Source: Ereboglobus sp. (GTDB lineage: Bacteria; Verrucomicrobiota; Verrucomicrobiia; Opitutales; Opitutaceae). From it: a DNA stretch of 64,000 nucleotides. The notes beneath the pieces were generated by a model. The model did not search any database. It was not told where the DNA came from and saw only the letters and a list, made by a program, of their open reading frames with translations. Below are positions 1 to 9,969 of the stretch, piece by piece. The first letter of the stretch is position 1. Every line of letters starts with the position of its first letter. A program made the translations under genes and the position numbers. Location of the stretch: contig JARKRC010000063.1 in NCBI GenBank assembly GCA_029974595.1, positions 62,001 through 126,000 of the forward strand. Direction: 5' to 3'.

Positions 1-1
1 C

Positions 2-1504
2 AAAAAATATCCCGACCAGAAGGGCTCCGCCGAGCCTTTTGTGTTCAACGACAAGCACGCCGACCCGATCTTCGCGTTTTCGAGCGACGCCTTCACCTCG
101 AGGAAACTCGACCGCCATGTGCGCTACGAGCTCGTCTCCAGCAAGGCAAACGAGGTCGTTTATCGCACCGTCTTTGAAAACCGCATCGAGGTGCTGCGCC
201 GCTACGTGATCGAGCCCGCCGGCGTGAACGAAAAGGGCCGCGACCCCTACCGCATCCGCCACGAGCTCACCCTCCGCAACCTCACCGGCGAGACCATCCC
301 GCTTCCCGTGCTCTCGTTCAACATCGGCACCGCCTCGCCGGTCAACGAGCGCGACACGGGCATGTATCTGGACAGCGGATACAACAACGGCGACAAATCG
401 CACTTCATCGAACGTTCGGCGCTGGCCGGCGGCAGCGGCTTCTTTGGCATCGGGGCCAGCCAGCCCGTGCCCTACATCAACACGCCCGAGAAAATCATCT
501 GGGCCTCCGTCAGCAACCAGTTCTTCACCGGCCTGCTCACGCCCGACAATCCCGGGCGCGGCATGCTCACCCGCCGCATCGAGCTGCCGCCCCTGCGCGG
601 CATGACCACGCCCGCCGTCGGCCTCACCGCCACCGCCTCCTTCGACGCGCCCGCGCTTGCGCCCAACAGCGAGGCCACCCTCGGCTTCAACTACTACGGC
701 GGTCCGAAGGAATACACCCGCATTCGCGCGTTCTCCACGCACAACGAGGACGAGGTCATGCAATACGGCCGCTATTTCTTCAACCGCATCATGTTCAGCG
801 GCGCCATCGCGCCCTTCATGAACTGGCTGATGAACCTCATGCACAAGTTCGTCGGACAATGGGGCGTCGCCATCATCCTCATGACGCTTCTCCTTAAAGT
901 CGTGACCGTGCCCTTCACGCTCGCCGCCTCGCGCTCCGCCAAGCGCATGCAGAAAATCCAGCCCGAGATGCAGGCCCTCCGCGAGAAATACAAGGACAAC
1001 CCGCAAAAGATGAACAAGGAAACCATGGAGCTCTTCAAGAAGCACAAGGTGAATCCGATGGGCGGCTGCCTTCCGATTTTCATCACGATGCCGCTCTTCG
1101 TCGCCTTCTTCGTGATGTTGCAAAGCACCGCGGAACTCCGCTTCCAAGGTTTTCTGTGGGCAAGCGACCTCTCCGCGCCTGATACCATCGGGCGCATTTG
1201 GGGCATCCCGATCAACATCATGCCGCTCCTCATGGGCGCGACGATGCTCTTCCAGATGCGCCTCACGCCATCGCCCACGGTGGACAACGCGCAGGCGAAA
1301 ATGATGAAAGCCATGCCGATCATTTTCACCCTCTTCTGTTACAACTTCTCCTGCGCCCTCGCGCTTTATTCGACGATCAACGGCGTCTTCACTATCGGCC
1401 AGCAACTCATCGTCAACCGCATGAAGGACAAGGATCCCGTGCCCGCCGCTCCCGCCGCCGGCAAGCGTCCGATGAAAAACGTCACGCCTTCCAGAAAAAA
1501 GTGA
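2..1504 (+). CDS. yidC: Membrane protein insertase YidC, 5'-truncated at window edge
   Basis: Frame is open from base 2 (KKYPDQKGSAEPF...). C-terminal YidC/Oxa1 region: WGVAIILMTLLLKVVTVPFTLAASRSAKRMQKIQPEMQALREKYKDNPQKMNKETMELFKKHKVNPMGGCLPIFITMPLFVAFF. Confidence 0.96.
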   Translation, partial: KKYPDQKGSAEPFVFNDKHADPIFAFSSDAFTSRKLDRHVRYELVSSKANEVVYRTVFENRIEVLRRYVIEPAGVNEKGRDPYRIRHELTLRNLTGETIPLPVLSFNIGTASPVNERDTGMYLDSGYNNGDKSHFIERSALAGGSGFFGIGASQPVPYINTPEKIIWASVSNQFFTGLLTPDNPGRGMLTRRIELPPLRGMTTPAVGLTATASFDAPALAPNSEATLGFNYYGGPKEYTRIRAFSTHNEDEVMQYGRYFFNRIMFSGAIAPFMNWLMNLMHKFVGQWGVAIILMTLLLKVVTVPFTLAASRSAKRMQKIQPEMQALREKYKDNPQKMNKETMELFKKHKVNPMGGCLPIFITMPLFVAFFVMLQSTAELRFQGFLWASDLSAPDTIGRIWGIPINIMPLLMGATMLFQMRLTPSPTVDNAQAKMMKAMPIIFTLFCYNFSCALALYSTINGVFTIGQQLIVNRMKDKDPVPAAPAAGKRPMKNVTPSRKK

Positions 1505-1585
1505 CACGCCCGCGCAATCCCTCCAAGCTCTGCCTGCCAACTTAAACCTAAACTTAAAACGTAAACTCAAACTCCACATCCCCAC

Positions 1586-2302
1586 ATGGCAGGACACAGC
1601 AAATGGGCTAAACTGAAACACTTCAAGGGCGCCATCGACGCCAAGAGAGGCAAAATCTTTTCCCGCATTTCGCGCGACCTCACGCTCGCCGCGAAAGCCG
1701 GCGGCGGTGACCCTTCGGCCAACCCGCGCTTGCGCACCATCCTTCTCAAGGCGCGTGACGCCAACATGCCCAACGACAACATCGACCGCGCCATCAAAAA
1801 AGGCACGGGCGAGCTGCCCGGCGTTTCCTACGAAGACGCCATCTATGAAGGCTACGGTCCCGGCGGCGTCGCCTTCATCGTCAAAGTCACCACCGATAAC
1901 AAAAACCGCGCCGCCTCCGCGGTGCGCAGCGTGTTCACCCGCTATGGCGGCAACCTCGCGGGAGCGGGAGCGGTTGCCTTCAATTTTGCGCATGCAGGCC
2001 AGTTCCTCATCGCCAAGGACAAGACGGACGAGGAAAAGCTCATGGACGTCGCCCTCGATGCCGGCGCCGACGATGTGATCACGACCGACGAAGGCTACGA
2101 AGTGCGCTGCCCGATAGCCGCGTTCGACAAAGTTTCGCAGGCGCTCGAACAAGCCGGCATCAAACCCGACTCAGCCGAAATCGCCTACATCCCGAACAAC
2201 ACGGTCGCCATCGACGCCGCCGTCCGCGAATCGCTCGGCAAGCTCCACGACGCCCTCGACGATCTCGACGACGTGCAAAACGTCTTCTCGAACGAGGAGT
2301 GA
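1586..2302 (+). CDS. yebC: YebC/PmpR family DNA-binding regulator
   Basis: MAGHSKWAKLKHFKGAIDAKRGKIFSRISRDL...; typical length of 238 aa. Confidence 0.96.
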   Translation: MAGHSKWAKLKHFKGAIDAKRGKIFSRISRDLTLAAKAGGGDPSANPRLRTILLKARDANMPNDNIDRAIKKGTGELPGVSYEDAIYEGYGPGGVAFIVKVTTDNKNRAASAVRSVFTRYGGNLAGAGAVAFNFAHAGQFLIAKDKTDEEKLMDVALDAGADDVITTDEGYEVRCPIAAFDKVSQALEQAGIKPDSAEIAYIPNNTVAIDAAVRESLGKLHDALDDLDDVQNVFSNEE

Positions 2303-2347
2303 TCGAAAGGTCGGGCGAAGCCTCCGGCTGAGCCGCGCTCTATCGCG

Positions 2348-2390
2348 TCGATTTAAGTCGATCTAAATCGATTTCTATCGATTTAAATCG
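2348..2390. repeat. Short tandem repeat, 10-bp unit TCGATTTAAR, about 4.3 copies
   Basis: tcgatttaag/tcgatctaaa/tcgatttcta/tcgatttaaa/tcg read directly between convergent yebC and pdxA. Confidence 0.85.
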
Positions 2391-3312
2391 CCGCCCCGCG
2401 CAACGCGATCAGCCGCCGCGCGACGTTCACGGCATTCGTGAAACTTTGCGGATTCGCGATGCCCTTGCCCGCGATGCCGAACGCCGTGCCGTGATCCGGG
2501 CTCGTGCGCACATGCCGCAGTCCGAGCGTCACATTCACAGCCTCGTCGAAATCGATCGTCTTGAGCGGCGCGAGTCCCTGGTCGTGGTAAAGCGCGACGA
2601 TCACGTCGAATTCTCCCCGTAACGCCCGGCCGAAAATCGTGTCGCTTGGCTCGCAGCGCGAGAGGCGCGGGAACTCGCCGCCGCGCAAAACATCCAGCAG
2701 CGGGTCAATCGTGTCGCGCTCCTCCGTGCCGAGCATGCCGCCTTCGCCTGCGTGCGGATTCAGCCCGCATACGCCGATGCGCGGCGCGGAAACGCCCTCC
2801 GCCCGCGCCAGCTCGTTTGCAGCCCGCACCGCGCGCGTGATTTCCCCTGGCGTCAAATGCCCCGGCACCTCGCGCAGCGGGATGTGCCACGTCAGCAGCA
2901 CGACGCGCAGGCGCCCGCCGCAAAACGCCATCGTCGGCACGCCGCCCCAGCGCGCGGCGAAAAACTCCGTCTGTCCCGGAAACGCATAGCCCGCCTGTTG
3001 CAGCCAGCTTTTGCTCACGGGGCCGGTGACGACTCCGGAAAACTCGCCTGCCAGCGTGCCGGCGGCCGCGCGCTCCATCGCCGCCAGCGCAACACGAGCG
3101 CCCCCGACTGACGGCTTGCCGGGAGTCATCGCAAAATCGCCCGCGCCCACGGCGACCCGTTGCGCGCCCGGGGGCAGCGTTTGCAGCCACGAGGCGGGAC
3201 CGATCACGGCGACATCGCGCGCCTCCTCCGGATGCGCCGCGAGCCACGCCGCGATGATTTCGGGGCCGACTCCCGCCGGATCTCCACAGGTAAAGGCAAG
3301 TTTCGCGCTCAT
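2383..3312 (-). CDS. pdxA: 4-hydroxythreonine-4-phosphate dehydrogenase PdxA
   Basis: MSAKLAFTCGDPAGVGPEIIAAWLA... YHDQGLAPLKTIDFDEAVNVTLGLRHVRTSPDHGTAFGIAGKG. Start trimmed from the longer ORF to the first Met before the conserved domain. Confidence 0.93.
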   Translation of the reverse strand: MSAKLAFTCGDPAGVGPEIIAAWLAAHPEEARDVAVIGPASWLQTLPPGAQRVAVGAGDFAMTPGKPSVGGARVALAAMERAAAGTLAGEFSGVVTGPVSKSWLQQAGYAFPGQTEFFAARWGGVPTMAFCGGRLRVVLLTWHIPLREVPGHLTPGEITRAVRAANELARAEGVSAPRIGVCGLNPHAGEGGMLGTEERDTIDPLLDVLRGGEFPRLSRCEPSDTIFGRALRGEFDVIVALYHDQGLAPLKTIDFDEAVNVTLGLRHVRTSPDHGTAFGIAGKGIANPQSFTNAVNVARRLIALRGAAI

Positions 3313-3585
3313 TGTGTTCGCAAACTCTGGCACGCGCGCCTTCGCAATCGCAAAGGGAAAATGTGAAATCCTCACCTTCGCGGGCTTTGTCCGTGTCGAA
3401 ATTTCCCGCTTCCGTGACACCGCGTCACGCCCGCCGTTTTTCCCTGTCACACTGCGGGAAAATCAAGTGTTGCAATTTCAGACACTTGGAAAACCGGCCC
3501 TCGCGGCATCGATCCGGCTCATGGACTGGCATCATTCGTTCCGTCGAAAAAAAACACTCTTAACCAACAACAAAAGGACAAAACC

Positions 3586-4050
3586 ATGAAGATCACACGT
3601 TACACTTATCCGCTCACGCAAAACTTCGGGCGTTCGCTCTCGCCCTTTTTCGCGCACCGGCTCGCCGGTGACTTTGAAAACCAGATCGAGCAGTTGCTCG
3701 ATTCGGTGTTCGACTTCAACAGCGGCATCGGCCCATTCAACACGGACGGTCTGTTCCCCCTCGATATCTACGAGGATGAGGGCAACACCTACGTGCGCGC
3801 CGAGCTGCCCGGCGTTGACCGCAAGGACATCGCCGTCGAGGTCGTCGATGGCAACCTGGAGATTTCCGCGACACGCAACACCGGCTCCGGCGACAACGCC
3901 GAGAAGATCTCGTTCAAGCGCGTCGTATCCCTCCCGGAGAACACGCAAACCGACAAGATCAACGCCAGCGCGGAAAACGGCGTTCTCACCATAACGCTCC
4001 CGAAAGAGGAAGCCGCCAAACCGCGCAAATTCACCGTCTCGATCAACTGA
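3586..4050 (+). CDS. Hsp20/alpha-crystallin family small heat-shock protein
   Basis: PLDIYEDEGNTYVRAELPGVDRKDIAVEVVDGNLEISATR... SFKRVVSLPENTQTDKINASAENGVLTITLPK. Confidence 0.93.
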   Translation: MKITRYTYPLTQNFGRSLSPFFAHRLAGDFENQIEQLLDSVFDFNSGIGPFNTDGLFPLDIYEDEGNTYVRAELPGVDRKDIAVEVVDGNLEISATRNTGSGDNAEKISFKRVVSLPENTQTDKINASAENGVLTITLPKEEAAKPRKFTVSIN

Positions 4051-4103
4051 CGCCGCTTCGATCCTGCAACACTGACAACACTCAAAACAAAGGACAAATC
4101 ACC

Positions 4104-4508
4104 ATGACACTGCTCAATTCCATTCTTCCCTTCACCAAGCGCCCGCAGTCGCCGGCCGTCCGCGAGGCCGGGCCGGAAACGACCGTCCGCCCGCACTACA
4201 CCGCCGCTCCCGCTGACGACGCCTCCGCATGGACACTCACCGTGTCGCTACCCGGCGTGGCCAAGGAGGGGCTTTCGATCACCGACGAAGCAGGCGTGCT
4301 CACCATCCGCGGCGAGCGCTCCTGGAAACGTCCCGAGGACTGGACCACGCTTCACCGCGAGTCCGCCGACGCGCCGTTCCTGCTCGCGCTCCGCCATGAT
4401 GGCGAGATTGACGTTGAAAAAATCAAAGCCGGTTTTGCGGACGGCATCCTGACCGCCACGCTGCCCAAGGCCGAGGCGCTCAAGCCGCGCAAGATCGCAA
4501 TCAATTGA
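4104..4508 (+). CDS. Second Hsp20/alpha-crystallin family protein
   Basis: LTVSLPGVAKEGLSITDEAGVLTIRGERSWKRP... IKAGFADGILTATLPKAEALKPRKIAIN; tandem to the previous Hsp20. Confidence 0.9.
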   Translation: MTLLNSILPFTKRPQSPAVREAGPETTVRPHYTAAPADDASAWTLTVSLPGVAKEGLSITDEAGVLTIRGERSWKRPEDWTTLHRESADAPFLLALRHDGEIDVEKIKAGFADGILTATLPKAEALKPRKIAIN

Positions 4509-4546
4509 TCGCGTTTCCCCGAAAGCCCGGGGATGCACGATTCTTC

Positions 4547-4583
4547 AAAGCCCCCGCCACGCGATCAGGCGGGGGCTTTTTTG
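4547..4583 (+). terminator. Rho-independent terminator downstream of the hsp20 pair
   Basis: AAAGCCCCCGCC-acgcgatca-GGCGGGGGCTTTTTT. Confidence 0.9.
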
Positions 4584-4728
4584 TGCGCCGTTTCATCCAC
4601 GCGCACGCTGCGCTTGCCTAGTGGTATGCATAATAGGCCATGACGGAGGGCTTTATTTTTTAATGCCTTGGGGCAAAACGGCGGAATATCCAGCGACGCT
4701 ATTTCGCCGGTAACAAAAAACAGCCCAG

Positions 4729-5973
4729 ATGAACCCGACTCCTTCGACCTTCTCGACCGTCTCACGCTATGCCTGGTTTGTGCTCCTCCTTTTGGCGCCG
4801 GTGGCACTGCTCAATTACATGGATCGCCAGATGATGGCGGCCATGAAATACTCGCTCATGCACGACATCGCAGGGCTCGACAGCGAGGCCAAGTGGGGCT
4901 TGCTGCCGGCCTTGTTCAAATGGACCTATGCCATTCTCAGCCCGCTGGGCGGTTATATCGCCGACCGGTTCAGCAAAAAGCGCGTGATTACCATGAGCCT
5001 GCTGGTGTGGTCGGCGATCACCTGGGCCACGGGCCACGCGCAGACTTACGAGCAGCTCGCGTGGAGCCGCGCCATCATGGGTGTCAGCGAGGCGTTCTAT
5101 ATTCCCGCCGCGCTCGCGTTGATTGCGGATTTCCACACCGGCCCGACGCGTTCGCGCGCCGTGGGCATTCACCAGATGGCGATTTATATTGGCATCATAA
5201 TCGGCGGCTTTAGCGGCTACGTGGCCGACGCGCCAAGCCTCGGCTGGCGCTGGGCCTTTGATGCGGCCGGCATCGTGGGTGTGATTTATGCGATTCCGCT
5301 TTTCTTCCTTTTGAAAAACGCGCCCCGGAACGAGTCCGCCGCCGCTGAAAAAAAGGTGTCGATCGGACGGGCGATGGGCGAATTGCTGGGCAACAAATAT
5401 TTCATAATGATGGCCGTTTATTTCACGCTGCCGGGCATGGCGGGGTGGGTCATCAAGGACTGGATGCCCGCGATCCTGAAGCACGAGTTCGACATCGGGC
5501 AGGGGCACGCCGGGGTGTCGGCGGCGCTCTATGTGAACATCGCCTCGCTCGTCGGCGCGGTGCTGGGCGGATTGATCGCGGATCGCTGGATGCGCCGCAG
5601 CAATCGCAGTCGCATTTATACAAGTGCGATCGGCATGTGCCTTATCGTGCCGGCGCTGTTCGGCGTGGGCAACGCGTGGGCGTTGATCGTCGCGGTCGCC
5701 TTCCTGATACTCTTCGGCGTCGGCTGGGGCTTTTTCGACTGCAACAACATGCCCATCCTGTGCCAGATCATACGCCCGGATCTGCGAGCGACGGGTTATG
5801 GCATCCTGAACATGGTGGGCATCACGCTGGGCGGCTTTGCCGATCTCGGCGTGGGCGCGATGCGCGACCGCAATATTCCCATCAATATCATTTTCCTCAC
5901 TTTCGCGCTCCTGTGCGTGCTTTCGGCCATCATAGTGATGTGTATAAAGCCGAACGAGAAATTGCTGAAGTAG
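4729..5973 (+). CDS. MFS transporter
   Basis: Multi-TM, 414 aa: LLNYMDRQMMAAMKYSLMHDIAGL... GGYIADRFSKKRVI, ending IVMCIKPNEKLLK. Confidence 0.9.
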   Translation: MNPTPSTFSTVSRYAWFVLLLLAPVALLNYMDRQMMAAMKYSLMHDIAGLDSEAKWGLLPALFKWTYAILSPLGGYIADRFSKKRVITMSLLVWSAITWATGHAQTYEQLAWSRAIMGVSEAFYIPAALALIADFHTGPTRSRAVGIHQMAIYIGIIIGGFSGYVADAPSLGWRWAFDAAGIVGVIYAIPLFFLLKNAPRNESAAAEKKVSIGRAMGELLGNKYFIMMAVYFTLPGMAGWVIKDWMPAILKHEFDIGQGHAGVSAALYVNIASLVGAVLGGLIADRWMRRSNRSRIYTSAIGMCLIVPALFGVGNAWALIVAVAFLILFGVGWGFFDCNNMPILCQIIRPDLRATGYGILNMVGITLGGFADLGVGAMRDRNIPINIIFLTFALLCVLSAIIVMCIKPNEKLLK

Positions 5974-5998
5974 GAGTGGCAAATGCGGAGTGTAGTGG

Positions 5999-6017
5999 CA
6001 CGGGCTGCCAGCCCGTG
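5999..6017. repeat. Palindrome CACGGGCT-gcc-AGCCCGTG
   Basis: Perfect 8-bp arms. A second copy of the same motif lies at 6205-6223. Confidence 0.8.
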
Positions 6018-6204
6018 TGGCTTGCTGGATCGGGTGGCATGGGTATGTGATTTGGGTGCACGCCCTTGGCGTGCTGTGGCATCCGACGGGGTGCTTTTAT
6101 TTGCGTTTTTTCGTGTTCATTTGCGGTTAAAAACTTTCCGTGGAATGCATGGCACCAGCGCGAGCGGTTCGGGTGGCATAGGCATCCTGCCCATGTTCCG
6201 AAGA

Positions 6205-6223
6205 CACGGGCTGGAAGCCCGTG
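6205..6223. repeat. Palindrome CACGGGCT-gga-AGCCCGTG
   Basis: Same family as 5999-6017. Confidence 0.8.
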
Positions 6224-6286
6224 CCACGCAACCCGTTCAATCCGCTCTTGCTCAACCGGCTCGATCCGCTCGTTCGGGGAAACGGC

Positions 6287-8269
6287 TCAGCGGCTGGTGA
6301 GCGTGTCCAGCTTGGCTATCAGCGCGGCCACGCTTTTGCCGTGACAGGTTTCGCCCTTGCGCGCGGATTTTTTCCAGTCAGCCGGACGGTCCATGAGGCC
6401 GGCGGAGTGGAGATGGTCGCAGGCTTCTTCAAGCGAGGAGACGGGCTTTTTCAAGCTGACGGCCTTGATTATGAGTTCCCTGACGAAGCCGCCGTCGCAT
6501 GTTTTTCCGGACTGCGCATTGTCCAGCCAGTAGGAAGTCTCCTTGATGACACCGCGTGCCTTGAGGGCGTTCACCGCATCGGCGAGGGATGAGCCATTTG
6601 TTCTTATTTTCAGGGCGAGCACCTGCCCGTCCTTGAGCAGCCTTTCGCGCAGTTTGTCGTAATTCACTTTTTGCACGGAAACCTTGTCGTCGATCGCAAT
6701 CGACGCGGCGGTGGCGGCGGATTGTCCGAAGATCATAAAGACCGGCTCCATGCGGATGGAACCGTAGGCGATGTGCGAGGCTGACATGCAGATCGGGACG
6801 ATGAGATTCTCACACTCGCCTTCGCGCGGGATGAGCGAGCGGTAGCTGACGGGGTAGGGCGGGAAACCTTTTACTTGCACATCGCCCTCGTTGCGGACGC
6901 GGCCCTGCTTGTCCACGTGGCGCTGGACGTGGTGGGAATCCATCGTGTAGGCGGCCATGCCGATGGAGTCCTCCACGACTTCGCGGCCCTGGCAGTGATG
7001 CTGGGTCATGACGAGCGCGCCAACCATGCGACGCGCTTCGCGGATATAGAGTTGTTTCTGCCAGCCGCCGGTTTCGGAAAACTCGTCCTTGGTCATTCCC
7101 CACTTGGAAACCTGGTCGCGGATTTCCTTGGGCACGCGCGGGTGGTTGGCGAGCGTCCACATGAGGCCCTGCTGGTAGAGCAGATGCTGGCCGGCGATTT
7201 TTTCGCGCGTCGCGTAGTCGGCTTCGGGATAATCGTAGTTTTGCCCGATGAAGTCCGTGGAAAAACCGTTGCGGTTGTTGGTGTCGGTTTTGCGGTTGGG
7301 CATGGGCGAGTTGATCCAGGGAACGGTGAGCGGCGCGCCCGCCTCGTAATTGCGGAAGAGCAATTCATACCAGTCTTCGCGATAGCCCTCCGGCTTGGCG
7401 AAGGGGATGCGGTTGTCGGGATGATCGGTCAGGCACATGCGGAAGCAGTAGGCCTGGACGCGGCGGTCGCCCGCGCCTTCCTCGCCGGGGCCGTTGGGAT
7501 CAATAAAGGGGAGCAGGCCGCTCGAGGGATCGCCCTTGCGAACGTAAGGATCGATGCCGTTTGCGAGCTGGTGATAAACGGCATTCTTGGTCTGGACGCC
7601 GTTGAGGGTTTCGCCGTAGAGGGCGTTTGCCTCGCGTCCGACGGTGTAGTTGACGCCAAGGAGCGCCATGAGGTCGCCCTCGTAGGAGGCGTCGATGAAA
7701 ACCTTGGCGCGGAATTCGCGGCCCGACTCGGTGCGAAAGGCAACGAGGTGCTTGCCGCCCTTTGCGCCGGTTTCCCAAACAGCGCCGTTTGCGCGGTCAA
7801 GGCGTTCGTTTTTGATGACCTCGATGCCGTCGCGGTTTAGCCAGTTTTCGTAAATGCCGAGCGCGGCGGACGGCTCGAAGACCCACATGCTTCTGTCGTC
7901 AATGCGGTTTTTGGGCACGCGGCTTTCGCTCCGTTTTTCCCACATCCATGACGCAGGCTTTTTGTAGTGCTGGGCGACGGCCTTGTAAAATTCGAGGGAG
8001 ATGCCGCCGATGGCCTGTTTGTTGCCGATATCGGTTTGTCCGAGTCCGCCTGTGGTGAGGCCGCCGATGCGGTCGCCGGGTTCCACGATAACGACGGATT
8101 TTCCCATGCGCTTGGCCTGCACGGCGGCGGCGATGCCGGCGGAGGATGCGCTATAAATCACGATGTCGCGCTCGATGGCCGGGGCTGGCGCGGCGATGGC
8201 GGTTTGGACGCCGGAAAACACCAGGAGGGCCGGCAGGATCAGGGCAATGCGTTTCAGTCTATGTTTCAT
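6287..8269 (-). CDS. Secreted FAD-dependent oxidoreductase (FAD_oxidored-like)
   Basis: Signal peptide [26 protein letters not shown]; Rossmann region [62 protein letters not shown]. Confidence 0.88.
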   Translation of the reverse strand: MKHRLKRIALILPALLVFSGVQTAIAAPAPAIERDIVIYSASSAGIAAAVQAKRMGKSVVIVEPGDRIGGLTTGGLGQTDIGNKQAIGGISLEFYKAVAQHYKKPASWMWEKRSESRVPKNRIDDRSMWVFEPSAALGIYENWLNRDGIEVIKNERLDRANGAVWETGAKGGKHLVAFRTESGREFRAKVFIDASYEGDLMALLGVNYTVGREANALYGETLNGVQTKNAVYHQLANGIDPYVRKGDPSSGLLPFIDPNGPGEEGAGDRRVQAYCFRMCLTDHPDNRIPFAKPEGYREDWYELLFRNYEAGAPLTVPWINSPMPNRKTDTNNRNGFSTDFIGQNYDYPEADYATREKIAGQHLLYQQGLMWTLANHPRVPKEIRDQVSKWGMTKDEFSETGGWQKQLYIREARRMVGALVMTQHHCQGREVVEDSIGMAAYTMDSHHVQRHVDKQGRVRNEGDVQVKGFPPYPVSYRSLIPREGECENLIVPICMSASHIAYGSIRMEPVFMIFGQSAATAASIAIDDKVSVQKVNYDKLRERLLKDGQVLALKIRTNGSSLADAVNALKARGVIKETSYWLDNAQSGKTCDGGFVRELIIKAVSLKKPVSSLEEACDHLHSAGLMDRPADWKKSARKGETCHGKSVAALIAKLDTLTSR

Positions 8270-8597
8270 GGTATGTTGTTTTATAATCGTAAGTTTTTTT
8301 CGGGGTGGCCGGGTTTTATTCCAATGGGCTCTGTGCCAGCAGTGTCTGTCTTGTCTCCTTGCAGGCATCAAGGCCTTTCAAGCCGCATATCTTGCTGTCA
8401 CTGTGAAGCCCGTTTTCATGACTCGCGATGATCCGTTACAAGAGGATTAAAAAAAAGATTTTGCCGGTTTTTCATTGATGCCCGGCTTCAGCCCAAGCAC
8501 ACTTCCTTTAGATAACACCTGTTTTGAATATATATTCAGAATTTGCGTATGTTATAATGTCTCGCTCTGAAACTTCATCCCTTAAACCAAGTAAAAA

Positions 8598-9602
8598 ATG
8601 AACAAGCGTTCTTATTCCATACTGTCCATTGTCTTTTTGGCGGCTGCCGTCACATGCGCCGCCCAGGTCAAGACCACCATTAAAAGTGATTGGAATGTCA
8701 CCGATCACATCGCCTTCAAGGATTTCGTGGTGCAAAGTCATCGCGGGGCCGGTGATCTGGCCGAAGAGGGCACCCTTGAGGCTTTCCAACTCGGATGGTC
8801 GCTTGGCACCATACCGGAGTCGGATATTCGGGAAACCAAGGATGGCGTGATCGTTTCGTTCCATGATAACAATTTCGAGCGTTTGATAAAAGATGCTGAT
8901 GAAACGCTCAAGAAGAGCTCTGTTGAAAAAAGCACATGGGCTTTTTTGCAAACGCTCGATGTCGGCGCGTGGAAGGGCGAGGCGTTCAAAGGCCGCCGTG
9001 CCGCCAAGATGGCCGACATCTTCGCGTATATGGCCAAGAGGCCGGAATTGCGCCTCTATCTCGACATCAAGAAGGTGAAGTTTGAGAAGCTGGCAAAACT
9101 GGTTTATGAAGCGGGAGTTCAGGACCGCGTCATCCTCGCGTCGAAAAATCCGAAGCATCATGTCGAGTGGAAGAAATTGGTGCCGGAATCGGGCACGCTC
9201 CTCTGGATTCCCACCGGCGCGAAGGAGACCACGAAGATGATCGACGGTCTCGTCGCGAGCGGAGACATCAAATACATCACTTCGATGCAGCTCCACGTGC
9301 ATCCGAACCGCAATGGAAAGAATTACAATAAGAGCATGGACGGTGGCCAGGATTGGAAAAAAATCCCCTGCACGAGCAGGCCCGACGAGCCCTTCAATCA
9401 CAGGCAGGAATTCATCGTCGAACTCGGCAAGCGCCTGCGCTCGATGGGCATTCTGTATCAGGTTCTGCCCTATACCAAGGATGCCTCCTTCTATCCCGCG
9501 CTGATGGACCTGGGCGTCGCCTCCTTCGCGACCGATTATCCCGACGTGACCATGCGCGAAGTCGAAGCCTATTATAAAAAGCATAGCAAACCTGTGAAAT
9601 AA
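8598..9602 (+). CDS. Glycerophosphodiester phosphodiesterase family protein, secreted
   Basis: Signal peptide; QSHRGAGDLAEEGTLEAFQLGWSLG...ESDIRETKDGVIVSFHDNNFER; C-terminal GVASFATDYPD. Confidence 0.88.
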   Translation: MNKRSYSILSIVFLAAAVTCAAQVKTTIKSDWNVTDHIAFKDFVVQSHRGAGDLAEEGTLEAFQLGWSLGTIPESDIRETKDGVIVSFHDNNFERLIKDADETLKKSSVEKSTWAFLQTLDVGAWKGEAFKGRRAAKMADIFAYMAKRPELRLYLDIKKVKFEKLAKLVYEAGVQDRVILASKNPKHHVEWKKLVPESGTLLWIPTGAKETTKMIDGLVASGDIKYITSMQLHVHPNRNGKNYNKSMDGGQDWKKIPCTSRPDEPFNHRQEFIVELGKRLRSMGILYQVLPYTKDASFYPALMDLGVASFATDYPDVTMREVEAYYKKHSKPVK

Positions 9603-9647
9603 ACAATCACGCGCCAGCCATTATATAAAATTAAATCCTCTCATCCC

Positions 9648-9680
9648 GCCGGCTTGCACAACCTGCAAGCCGGCTTTTTT
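9648..9680 (+). terminator. Rho-independent terminator downstream of the GDPD gene
   Basis: GCCGGCTTGCA-caacc-TGCAAGCCGGC-TTTTTT, 11-bp perfect stem. Confidence 0.92.
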
Positions 9681-9749
9681 GGACAGAATGGACAGAATTA
9701 ACAGAATGGAAAAAACATATTCTGTTAATTCTGTCCATTCTGTCCAAAA
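9677..9749. repeat. 31-bp perfect inverted repeat with internal ggacagaat units
   Basis: TTTTGGACAGAATGGACAGAATTAACAGAAT ... ATTCTGTTAATTCTGTCCATTCTGTCCAAAA. Confidence 0.93.
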
Positions 9750-9814
9750 CCCAAATCGAAAGGCTATAGCATCTTAGATAAAGTTGTAGCCGTTTCTCAT
9801 GAGTTTTAAGCTTA

Positions 9815-9868
9815 CGCGGAGACGCAGAAAATCGGTTGTAATCCTCCGCGTCTCTGCGCCTCCGCGTG
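9815..9868. repeat. 15-bp near-perfect inverted repeat
   Basis: ACGCGGAGACGCAGA ... TCTGCGCCTCCGCGT, one mismatch. Confidence 0.75.
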
Positions 9869-9969
9869 AAAATAAAGCGGCCATACTTCAATTTGAAATG
9901 CTCGCGTTCTACTTTGGTAAACCGGGCTGGGAGAAATCGTCTTTGTCAAAGTAAAGAAGGCAAAGTCTG

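Noticed and set aside
4762-5982. 406-aa minus-strand ORF
   Set aside because: Antisense to the MFS transporter; lacks TM segments or motifs.
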